A stretch of DNA of 6,170 nucleotides from Microbacteriaceae bacterium (GTDB lineage: Bacteria; Actinomycetota; Actinomycetes; Actinomycetales; Microbacteriaceae). Shown in pieces: positions 1-4,965 of the stretch. Made by a program: the position numbers and the translations under genes. The stretch is from the NCBI GenBank assembly GCA_947447385.1, contig CANFKN010000077.1, positions 1-6,170 of the forward strand. The letters are read 5' to 3'. The notes beneath the pieces are model-generated. The model was not told the origin of the DNA. It was given only the letters and a program-made list of their open reading frames with translations, and did not search any database. How positions within the stretch are numbered: position 1 is the stretch's first letter; every line of letters begins with the position of its first letter.

Positions 1-123
1 ATGCTTGGCATGGGTTTAGGCGTAGTACTTTCATTGGCAGACGCATATGGTTTTTCGTTCAATCGCCCAATCACAGATTCGGCGATTGACGCTGAGATTG
101 AAAAACTCAAGCGCCGCGGCTAA
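1..123 (+). CDS. 2TM-domain membrane protein, C-terminal fragment
   Basis: Only the last 40 codons are visible, in frame 1 and ending in TAA at 121-123. The translation begins with a hydrophobic stretch (MLGMGLGVVLSLADAYGF) and ends with a charged, helix-forming tail (IDAEIEKLKRRG). This matches the end of the 2TM domain as I remember it: a second membrane helix with a W-P-x-LGWGxGL pattern, then a short aromatic loop, an acidic helix and a final E-x-E-x-L-x-R-R motif. The ATG at base 1 is therefore probably an internal methionine, and the gene starts upstream of the window. The function of 2TM proteins is unknown; some occur as tails on sensor kinases or regulators, so the full protein could be larger. 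The reading frame is fairly secure and the family assignment is moderate. Confidence 0.55.
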   Translation: MLGMGLGVVLSLADAYGFSFNRPITDSAIDAEIEKLKRRG

Positions 124-150
124 AACAGCGCAGCTAACGTGTCTCGGCTA

Positions 151-178
151 GAGTGCCGCAGCTCGAGCGCCGCAGCTC
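151..178. repeat. 14-bp tandem direct repeat, two copies
   Basis: Bases 151-164 and 165-178 are two adjacent copies of a 14-base unit (GAGYGCCGCAGCTC) with one difference (T154 versus C168). The core CGCAGCT also occurs once more at 129-135. The repeat fills the short gap between two convergent genes and has no coding role. Confidence 0.7.
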
Positions 179-197
179 GCCGCTCAGCTCTATTTTT
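165..197 (+). terminator. Possible terminator between convergent genes
   Basis: GAGCG (165-169) can pair with CGCTC (181-185), or CGAGC (164-168) with GCTCG (175-179). A T-rich run, TATTTTT (191-197), follows on the plus strand. This would end transcription of the 2TM-type gene. The stems are only five base pairs, so support is weak; the position between convergent genes is the best argument for it. Confidence 0.3.
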
Positions 198-627
198 GCG
201 TTAGGTCAGCGATGATGATCTTGCTCATGCCCATCATTGCCTGTTGCGCATAATCGGCTGCATCGCGATCTGGGTTTGACAGCGCCTCGCCCAAAGCGTG
301 CGGAACAACCTGCCATGATATGCCGTGCTTGTCTTTGAGCCAACCGCAACGGCCTGGCTCGCCGCCGTCGGCTAGAAGCGCGTTCCAATAGTAGTCAACT
401 TCATCTTGATTACCGCAGCTGACGAAAAGTGAAATCGCTTCGTTGAACGTGTAATAGGGCCCGAAGTTGCCCGCCAGAAAACGCTGCCCACCTAGCTCGA
501 ATGATGCTTGAAAAGAGTTCACATTGTGAACCTTGAGGTCGGCAAAAATGCCTGCATAAAAAGCCACCATTTCGGTGAGGTCAATGTCAAACCAAAGAAA
601 TGGTGTGACGGTCGCCGGCTTGCTCAT
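190..627 (-). CDS. VOC family protein (PhnB / 3-demethylubiquinone-9 3-methyltransferase-like)
   Basis: A 145-residue cytosolic protein of the glyoxalase/bleomycin-resistance (VOC) superfamily, PhnB-like branch. Family hallmarks are clear: TPFLWFDID near the N-terminus, then FYAGIF, FELGGQRFLAGN, FNEAISLFVSC, EVDYYWNALLADGGE and CGWLKDKHGISWQVVP, with a C-terminal A-M-x-M-x-K-I-x-I helix. The '3-demethylubiquinone methyltransferase' label attached to this family is historical; no SAM-binding motif is present and the real activity is unknown. Relative to the usual length of about 155-160 residues it lacks a loop of roughly a dozen residues between the first helix and the FELGG strand. I chose the ATG at 627, preceded by a weak GGA (GATTGGAACCAACATG), because the family alignment begins there. 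An in-frame GTG at 690 would add 21 polar residues without homology. The gene is divergent from the TRIC gene and converges on the 2TM gene. Confidence 0.88.
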   Translation of the reverse strand: MSKPATVTPFLWFDIDLTEMVAFYAGIFADLKVHNVNSFQASFELGGQRFLAGNFGPYYTFNEAISLFVSCGNQDEVDYYWNALLADGGEPGRCGWLKDKHGISWQVVPHALGEALSNPDRDAADYAQQAMMGMSKIIIADLTQK

Positions 628-703
628 GTTGGTTCCAATCTTGGGTGATCTGCTTCGGTCTGGTCTGGTGTGTACATCGTGCCCGCGCACAAGTGAAGCC
701 TAG

Positions 704-1378
704 TTGAAACGAATAAACTCGAACGTTGTGAACACTTCTCAATCAGCTGCCGAATGGTGGGCCATTAACGGCGCAATCACATTCGAAGGTATTGGCCTCA
801 TAGCCTTCGCTCTTAGCGGCCTGATTGAGGCTGCCCGAAAGAAACTTGACTTTGTTGGCATGGCTTTGGTTGCAGCTCTGACCGCCTTCGGTGGCGGCAC
901 GCTGCGAGACATCCTTCTTGACCGACGCCCGTTCTTTTGGGTTCAGAACGTCAACTGGATCTACGTCATTTTGGTGCTGTGTGTTTTGGCAATGATTTTT
1001 ATGCGATCGCGTCACCTTGAATTCACCGAGCGCGCTATCTTGTGGCCCGACGCTATTGGCTTGGGCATTTTCACCGCGGGTGGCACTCAGATAGCCTTGG
1101 CAGCAAATGTTCCGGCCATTGTGGCGGTGATTTTAGGTGTTCTCAGTGCTGTGTTTGGTGGGGTCTTGCGAGACATCGTGGTGAACGAGATTCCGCGCGC
1201 ATTCAGTGATCACCAGCCATATTCGGTGGTCGCGTTTGCTGGGGCTTGGCTGGTCTTGCTTGGCGATGCTCTCAGCTGGCCAGGCTTGGTTAGCGTAGCG
1301 GTCTCGGCTTTCGCTATTGTGGCGCTTCGCATGACAGCGGTTTATCTCGAGTGGCGCCTGCCAGAGTGGAAAGTTTAG
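704..1378 (+). CDS. TRIC cation channel family membrane protein (YadS/UPF0126 type)
   Basis: A 224-residue integral membrane protein with seven predicted helices (around residues 26-42, 50-70, 83-101, 113-131, 137-156, 173-190 and 193-212). It shows the internal duplication typical of bacterial TRIC/UPF0126 proteins. Each half carries the glycine-rich kinked-helix motif followed by R-D: GGGTLRD at 63-69 and FGGVLRD at 151-157. FEGIGLIAFALSGLIEAARKK is the classic first helix and loop. Prokaryotic TRIC proteins form trimeric monovalent-cation channels; the physiological role here is unknown. The start is TTG at 704, with GAAG at 695-698 five bases upstream. A GTG at 728 is an alternative that would remove eight residues without touching the domain. 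The gene is divergent from the VOC gene with a 76-base gap, and its end lies 27 bases from the convergent HicB-like gene. Confidence 0.9.
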   Translation: MKRINSNVVNTSQSAAEWWAINGAITFEGIGLIAFALSGLIEAARKKLDFVGMALVAALTAFGGGTLRDILLDRRPFFWVQNVNWIYVILVLCVLAMIFMRSRHLEFTERAILWPDAIGLGIFTAGGTQIALAANVPAIVAVILGVLSAVFGGVLRDIVVNEIPRAFSDHQPYSVVAFAGAWLVLLGDALSWPGLVSVAVSAFAIVALRMTAVYLEWRLPEWKV

Positions 1379-1405
1379 GGCGAACCCAAACCTAGAATTT
1401 CGCGT

Positions 1406-1804
1406 TTAGGCGGCCACTTCGTGCGGCACAAGCTGAGCAACGCGTTGGGGAGTGACCCCAAGCAAAACTGCAATGTCGCGCATTGTTAGACCTTGTTCGC
1501 GCATGCGCAGAACCACGTTGCGAATCTCTGCCGATGCTTCTTCTTGCAGGCGCGATGCTTCTAGCATTTTGTGTTGAGCTGCTTCGATGTCGCAAATTAT
1601 TCCTGGCATCTCAGCTTCAACCTTGATGACAACGTCGCAAAGTTCGTTTCCATAGACTTCGCGGGCACGGCTCTCGACGAGCTCTTTCGCTTTGTCTAGG
1701 CGTTTGGTGATTGTGGTGAAGTTATCGAGTTGTGGCACAGCAATCAGCCAGCCGTCACCTTGACGCTCGCATTGAACTTTGAGTTCCACATTCACCAACT
1801 TCAC
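1406..1804 (-). CDS. HicB-like protein with C-terminal helix-turn-helix (solitary)
   Basis: Up to 132 residues. Residues 5-50 resemble the HicB antitoxin fold: a beta strand (VELKVQCER), then GDGWLIAVPQL, then a helix beginning with the KRLDKAKELV pattern. Residues 73-104 form an amphipathic helix rich in E, A and R, and residues 106-126 are a helix-turn-helix (LTMRDIAVLLGV, then TPQRVAQLV). This resembles a common actinobacterial HicB/HTH family that often lacks a HicA toxin; no HicA-sized ORF lies on either side here. It is probably a DNA-binding regulator, and the adjacent divergent promoter region with its inverted repeats is an obvious candidate target (inference). The start is uncertain. 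GTG at 1804 is longest but has no clear Shine-Dalgarno. GTG at 1789, with GAAG nine bases upstream, would start at MELKVQ and fits the family N-terminus; GTG at 1795 is a third option. Cysteines at 12, 56 and 71 are notable for a small cytosolic regulator. Confidence 0.8.
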   Translation of the reverse strand: MKLVNVELKVQCERQGDGWLIAVPQLDNFTTITKRLDKAKELVESRAREVYGNELCDVVIKVEAEMPGIICDIEAAQHKMLEASRLQEEASAEIRNVVLRMREQGLTMRDIAVLLGVTPQRVAQLVPHEVAA

Positions 1805-1852
1805 ATTTATCGGCGACGAATTTCAGACACGCCACACCTTTATCAAGCCCAC

Positions 1853-1871
1853 CTTGACTTATTTAGTCAAG
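1853..1871. promoter_or_regulatory. Perfect 7-bp inverted repeat, candidate operator
   Basis: The sequence CTTGACTTATTTAGTCAAG has perfect 7-base arms (1853-1859 and 1865-1871) around a 5-base AT centre. Each arm contains TTGACT, a near-consensus -35 hexamer, so the site could serve promoters in both directions: rightward to the DoxX gene and leftward to the HicB-like gene. Its size and symmetry suit a dimeric regulator such as a MarR- or HTH-type protein. A binding protein is not proven; the neighbouring HicB-HTH protein is a candidate. Confidence 0.55.
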
Positions 1872-1889
1872 TAGTGCTTTACTTATAAG
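1854..1889 (+). promoter_or_regulatory. Candidate promoter of the DoxX-like gene
   Basis: TTGACT (1854-1859) is a 5-of-6 match to the -35 consensus. It is followed after 18 bases by TTTACT (1878-1883), a moderate -10. TATAAG (1884-1889) is the better -10 hexamer, but it lies 24 bases from TTGACT and would need another -35. Either choice places the transcription start near 1890-1897, at the second inverted repeat. Confidence 0.4.
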
Positions 1890-1890
1890 C

Positions 1891-1904
1891 GTAAACCCGT
1901 TTAC
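1891..1904. promoter_or_regulatory. Second inverted repeat, candidate operator at the transcription start
   Basis: GTAAACCCGTTTAC is a perfect inverted repeat of 6-base arms with a 2-base centre. It lies just downstream of the candidate -10, where a bound dimer would block transcription start. Its left arm also pairs with TTTAC at 1878-1882 (TTTAC-N8-GTAAA), so more than one symmetric arrangement exists. The bound factor is unknown. Confidence 0.45.
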
Positions 1905-1938
1905 CAACAAAAACAAGCAACAACTCATTCGATTTTTT

Positions 1939-1944
1939 AAGGAG
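1939..1944 (+). promoter_or_regulatory. Strong Shine-Dalgarno of the DoxX-like gene
   Basis: AAGGAG lies 8 bases before the ATG at 1953, the best ribosome binding site in the window. It follows an A/C-rich, G-poor leader (about 1905-1930) that should be unstructured. Together these suggest efficient translation and fix the start. Confidence 0.85.
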
Positions 1945-1952
1945 ATAAAACT

Positions 1953-2378
1953 ATGCAACCATTCGCAATCGCATCACTAGTAGTAGCTTGGGGTGCAACA
2001 GCATTCTTGACCGTCAGCTTCTTCAAGGCAGGCATGTTCAAGCTAACCGCACCGATTTCAAAGCTTCTCGAAGCAGGCTTCGGCTGGGTTTCAAAGATTC
2101 CTGCAGGCCTAGTTCGCGTGATTGCGCTTCTTGAGCTTGCTGGTGTTGTCGGCCTTGTTGCTGGCGCTGCTGTCTATGAAGTTTCAGCCGGCGAGCAGGT
2201 TTGGGCTCAGTTCATCGCAATCGCGGCTGCAATTGGTCTTGGTTTGACCATGATCGTTGCATCTATCGTGCACCAGGTGCGCGGCGAGTCGAAGTACACC
2301 TTCAAGATGACCAGCACCCTGTTGCTAGTTTCGGTTATCGCAGCTGTTGCACTTTCATTGGTGCAGTTCAACTCATAA
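1953..2378 (+). CDS. DoxX-like family membrane protein
   Basis: A 141-residue integral membrane protein with four predicted helices: about 5-24, 52-75, 86-107 and 120-138. The pattern of an early helix, FFKAGMFKLTAP (an F-x-x-AGxxKL motif), an amphipathic stretch, then RVIALLELAGVVGLV is characteristic of DoxX/DoxX_2-type proteins. Members of this loose family appear in varied redox or stress contexts, but no reaction can be assigned from the sequence. The start is well fixed by AAGGAG at 1939-1944. The codons look more uniform (many GCA, ATC, CTT and AAG) than in neighbouring genes, consistent with high expression (an impression, not calculated). The gene is divergent from the HicB-like gene across a region with two palindromes, so its expression is probably regulated. 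It converges on the ECF S-component gene with a 35-base gap. Confidence 0.85.
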   Translation: MQPFAIASLVVAWGATAFLTVSFFKAGMFKLTAPISKLLEAGFGWVSKIPAGLVRVIALLELAGVVGLVAGAAVYEVSAGEQVWAQFIAIAAAIGLGLTMIVASIVHQVRGESKYTFKMTSTLLLVSVIAAVALSLVQFNS

Positions 2379-2430
2379 AAACGTTGAGCTAGTCTCTAAA
2401 ACTTAGGTTGCCTCTAGCGACCGCGTTTTT
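2377..2430. terminator. Possible bidirectional terminator
   Basis: AAAAACG (2377-2383) is the exact complement of CGTTTTT (2424-2430). Inside, GCTAG (2388-2392) can pair with CTAGC (2414-2418), and CTAA (2396-2399) with TTAG (2403-2406). Nested arms ending in a T tract on both strands suit a shared terminator for the convergent DoxX-like and ECF genes. The paired segments are short and interrupted, and the right arm lies inside the S-component gene, so this is tentative. Confidence 0.3.
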
Positions 2431-3196
2431 CAAAACCAGCCCTGTTGGCGGCACGATTTAGTGTTGCTAGCAGGGCTGGTGCCGTTAAGAGCAAAAGCAA
2501 GCTCGTCGTGATGGCTCGGCCGGCATCCCAGATTAATCCTCCGGTCAGAAGCTCATAGCTAAAGAATCGACGCAAGTTTTCAAGCAAACCGGCACCGGCA
2601 ACATAAGAAACGCTGGTGCCCACGCCGGCCAAGAACGGCCAGTTCCACAACGTCATGAGCCCGCCATAAACAAAGGCCGCGACCACGGCGTAGGCGATTA
2701 GAACGACTCGCTGCACCCACGATTTTTTTGGGTGAGGCAAAACCGCAGCGCCGATTGCCACCAGGCCAGCTGCCATCATCTGAAAAGGCAGCCAAGGGCC
2801 GACTCCACCTGAGATCAATGCCGAAACCAAGATGCTGCCGCTTGCCAGTAAGAAACCAAAACCAGCACCAAAAACATAAGCGCCCAAGATAATCAGAAAG
2901 AATGCTGTCTCGATGCCTGAGGTGCCAGCGCCGGCAAGCCGCACAACCGCATTCAACGCAGTCAATACACCGAGCACAGCCAGTTGACGCGCCGTGATTT
3001 GGCCGCTTGAGAACTCAACCAAAACCACCACGATCATCAATGGCATCAAAATAATGAAAATGCTTTGAGCTAGGTGCGCCTGATTTACCGACTTGGTTAT
3101 CGAGTCTTCGGCTCCAATCAGCAGCGGCCACGCGAACATCAAAAGTGAGCCGAGGGCGGCGATCGCAACAGTCAGCTTTGAAGATATTGACTTCAC
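2414..3196 (-). CDS. ECF transporter S component (substrate-binding membrane subunit)
   Basis: A 260-residue hydrophobic protein, the substrate-specificity subunit of the energy-coupling-factor importer encoded just upstream. It resembles the actinobacterial S components found next to SCO2322-type genes. Recognisable elements are GIETAFF (94-100), VFGAGFGFL (108-116), SGGVGPWLPFQM (129-140), WNWPF (184-188), ENLRRFF (206-212) and WDAGRAITTS (223-232). Compared with compact S components of about 180-200 residues it has an N-terminal extension with two further hydrophobic segments (about 10-28 and 44-61). Substrate: by memory of the family I suspect a corrinoid/cobalamin-like compound (CbrT-type), but no riboswitch or binding-site evidence here confirms it. 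The start is GTG at 3196, overlapping the ATPase stop as GTGA (4 bases), so translation is probably coupled. It is the last gene of the operon. Confidence 0.85.
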   Translation of the reverse strand: MKSISSKLTVAIAALGSLLMFAWPLLIGAEDSITKSVNQAHLAQSIFIILMPLMIVVVLVEFSSGQITARQLAVLGVLTALNAVVRLAGAGTSGIETAFFLIILGAYVFGAGFGFLLASGSILVSALISGGVGPWLPFQMMAAGLVAIGAAVLPHPKKSWVQRVVLIAYAVVAAFVYGGLMTLWNWPFLAGVGTSVSYVAGAGLLENLRRFFSYELLTGGLIWDAGRAITTSLLLLLTAPALLATLNRAANRAGFEKRGR

Positions 3197-4965
3197 TTGG
3201 CACCGCCCATGAATCGGCGTTCGAGCTCGGCCATGTTGATTGGTGTGGCGGCAGGCTCGACTAGGCGCGCTTCAGCTCCTGCCTGCCCAAGAACCGCAGC
3301 TCGTGCCTGCCCAACAACCGCAGCAACAGCGCTCTGCAAAACTCCCGGTGCCCCCAATATTTCGCTGGCTGAACCTTGCTTCGAAACGCGCCCGTCAGAA
3401 AGCACTACCACCTGATCAGCAAGGGCCGCGACAAACTCAACATCGTGCGATGCCACAACTATGGTTTTGCCACTGGCTTTGAATGTCTCGAGTTGACTGG
3501 CGAGACCGCGCTTTGCCACATAATCGAGGCCGCGAGTGGGTTCATCCAAGAGCAAAATTTGAGCGCCCTTGGCCATTTGCAAGGCAATGACCAGCGCCAA
3601 CTGTTGCCCCGCAGACAAATCACGAGGATGCACCCTCGGGTCAAGCCGACCAGCGATTTGCTGCAGTATTGCCGCGGTGGTTCCTTGGTTTAGGTTCGAC
3701 AGGCGGTCAGACTCAGCTAGCTCTTCGCTGACACTGCCGAGAAAAAGCAAGTCTGCAGCACGCTGCGGCACTAAAGCGATCTGGCTCAAGCGCTCACTCG
3801 CGCGCACCTTTTTTAAATCTGGCGAAATGTGCCCGGAGCTAATCGAAGCACCATCAAGTTCAGCAACCAAAGCCCAAAGCAACGTCGTTTTGCCAGAACC
3901 GTTTGGCCCCATGACCGCCGTGATCTGAGCCGCATTGAAGTCAAACGTGAAATCGACCAGGGCGTCTTTGCCAGGTGCCTTTTTAGTGCGCCCAAAGCTC
4001 ACCGTGAGGTTCTCAACGTGGATGCCCGCCCCAACGTGACTGCCTGTCTCAACGTGTGCGCCTGTCTCGACGTGGCTGCCCGCCTCAACTTGCTTGCCCG
4101 ATTCAACGGGTTCGGGCACCTCAGTTGCAGGTTCTAGCTCGCGCTCGACCAAAGGTTGAGCCGCCCAGCGTTGGCGCGCATCAGCAATGGTGATGGCGGT
4201 AGGTTGCCAGGCGCAAAAATGGCTGAGCTCAACGACAGTTGGAACCATGCGGTGGTTGTTGAATAGCATGTCGAGGTTTTCGCCCCGCAGTGGGCCTTGA
4301 GTTGCCGTGCCATCGCCATGCACTACGGTCAGGCTGTCGGCAATTTCTAGCAGTTTCTCAATGCGATGTTCAGCAAGCAGAACTGAAATGTTGTGGGTTT
4401 TCGTTAGCGACTCTAGCGTTGCAACGATGTCAATCGTCGCTGCAATGTCTAAAGCCGAAGTGGGTTCATCGAGAAGTAGGGTTTTTGCACCCGCCGCTAT
4501 CGCCGAAGCGATGGCTACTCTTTGTTGCTGGCCGCCACTGAGACTAGTCAGCCGCTGATTCAAAAGAGTTTCGATTGAGAGCAAACTTGCAAGTTCTGAA
4601 ACTCTTGAGAACATAAAATCTTGAGGTTTGCCAAGCTGCTCAAGGCCGTAGGCAATCTCTTGATCGACAGTCTCGGCAACGAATGCACCTTCTGGCTGCT
4701 GATTCACATAGCCAACTTGTTCGGCAAGCTGGTGAGGGGCCCAACCGGTCACATCGACTCCGTCGAGAGTTATGGTTCCGCCCAGGGTGCCACCGGTGAA
4801 GTGCGGTGCCAAGCCGTTGATGGTTTTCAAAAGCGTTGACTTGCCGCTGCCGGTTGGTCCGCAAATCAATGCGAATTCACCATCGGCATAGTTTAGGTTG
4901 ATGCGCGTTAAGACGGGTTCAACACTTTGGTTGAATCTAAAACTCAAGTTTTTCAAACTGATCAA
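3193..4965 (-). CDS. Fused ECF transporter ATPase (EcfA-EcfA, two nucleotide-binding domains)
   Basis: A 590-residue cytoplasmic protein joining the two ATPases of an ECF importer. NBD1 (about 1-235): Walker A GPTGSGKS at 36-43, Q-loop near YVNQQ (86-90), signature LSGGQ at 142-146, Walker B LLLDEP at 163-168, switch histidine H200 in AEHR. NBD2 (about 317-540): Walker A GPNGSGKT at 353-360, Q-loop VPQ at 399-401, signature LSAGQ at 450-454, Walker B LLLDEP at 471-476, H507 in ASHD. Both catalytic glutamates and histidines are present, so both sites look competent. The linker (about 285-317) holds five hexapeptide repeats, and the tail after NBD2 (about 545-590) contains an Ala/Gly/Gln-rich duplication. 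The start is TTG at 4965, preceded by GGTGAG (4972-4977) with six bases spacing, and overlaps the EcfT stop as TTGA. It drives conformational change of EcfT and the S component by ATP hydrolysis. Confidence 0.95.
   Translation of the reverse strand: MISLKNLSFRFNQSVEPVLTRINLNYADGEFALICGPTGSGKSTLLKTINGLAPHFTGGTLGGTITLDGVDVTGWAPHQLAEQVGYVNQQPEGAFVAETVDQEIAYGLEQLGKPQDFMFSRVSELASLLSIETLLNQRLTSLSGGQQQRVAIASAIAAGAKTLLLDEPTSALDIAATIDIVATLESLTKTHNISVLLAEHRIEKLLEIADSLTVVHGDGTATQGPLRGENLDMLFNNHRMVPTVVELSHFCAWQPTAITIADARQRWAAQPLVERELEPATEVPEPVESGKQVEAGSHVETGAHVETGSHVGAGIHVENLTVSFGRTKKAPGKDALVDFTFDFNAAQITAVMGPNGSGKTTLLWALVAELDGASISSGHISPDLKKVRASERLSQIALVPQRAADLLFLGSVSEELAESDRLSNLNQGTTAAILQQIAGRLDPRVHPRDLSAGQQLALVIALQMAKGAQILLLDEPTRGLDYVAKRGLASQLETFKASGKTIVVASHDVEFVAALADQVVVLSDGRVSKQGSASEILGAPGVLQSAVAAVVGQARAAVLGQAGAEARLVEPAATPINMAELERRFMGGAK
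3275..3322 (-). repeat. 24-bp tandem duplication in the ATPase tail
   Basis: Bases 3275-3298 and 3299-3322 are adjacent copies of a 24-base unit differing at two positions. They encode an eight-residue repeat in the C-terminal tail, read as AVVGQARA then AVLGQAGA, outside the conserved nucleotide-binding domain. The reading frame is preserved. Confidence 0.85.
4015..4104 (-). repeat. Five 18-bp tandem repeats encoding a hexapeptide linker
   Basis: Five in-frame units of 18 bases encode residues 288-317 of the fused ATPase: ESGKQV, EAGSHV, ETGAHV, ETGSHV, GAGIHV. The consensus is E-[TAS]-G-x-H-V. On the plus strand most units begin CAACGTG or CGACGTG, with the outermost copy (4087-4104) the most diverged. 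The array sits exactly between the two nucleotide-binding domains, and the last V runs into the first strand of NBD2 (VENLTVSF). Confidence 0.9.

Noticed and set aside
1..123. A complete 40-residue small protein starting at the ATG at base 1
   Set aside because: The sequence aligns with the middle of a 2TM-domain second helix, so this ATG is more likely an internal methionine of a gene truncated by the window edge.
628..690. N-terminal extension of the VOC gene from GTG at 690
   Set aside because: The added residues are polar, unlike the family, and the ATG at 627 begins exactly where the conserved domain does.
743..1015. A 90-codon minus-strand frame opposite the TRIC gene
   Set aside because: It lies wholly within a well-conserved membrane channel gene and encodes a low-complexity polar sequence; it is a shadow frame.
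1805..1952. A HicA toxin gene or small RNA beside the HicB-like gene
   Set aside because: No open frame of HicA size exists in this gap, and the sequence is AT-rich with promoter-like hexamers and palindromes instead.
3376..3928. Plus-strand open frames of about 105 and 119 codons
   Set aside because: They are antisense to the conserved Walker B and signature region of the fused ATPase; their translations show no recognisable domain.
4015..4104. CRISPR array or non-coding repeat
   Set aside because: The units are adjacent without spacers, are 18 bp long, and keep the ATPase reading frame, so they are a coding tandem repeat.
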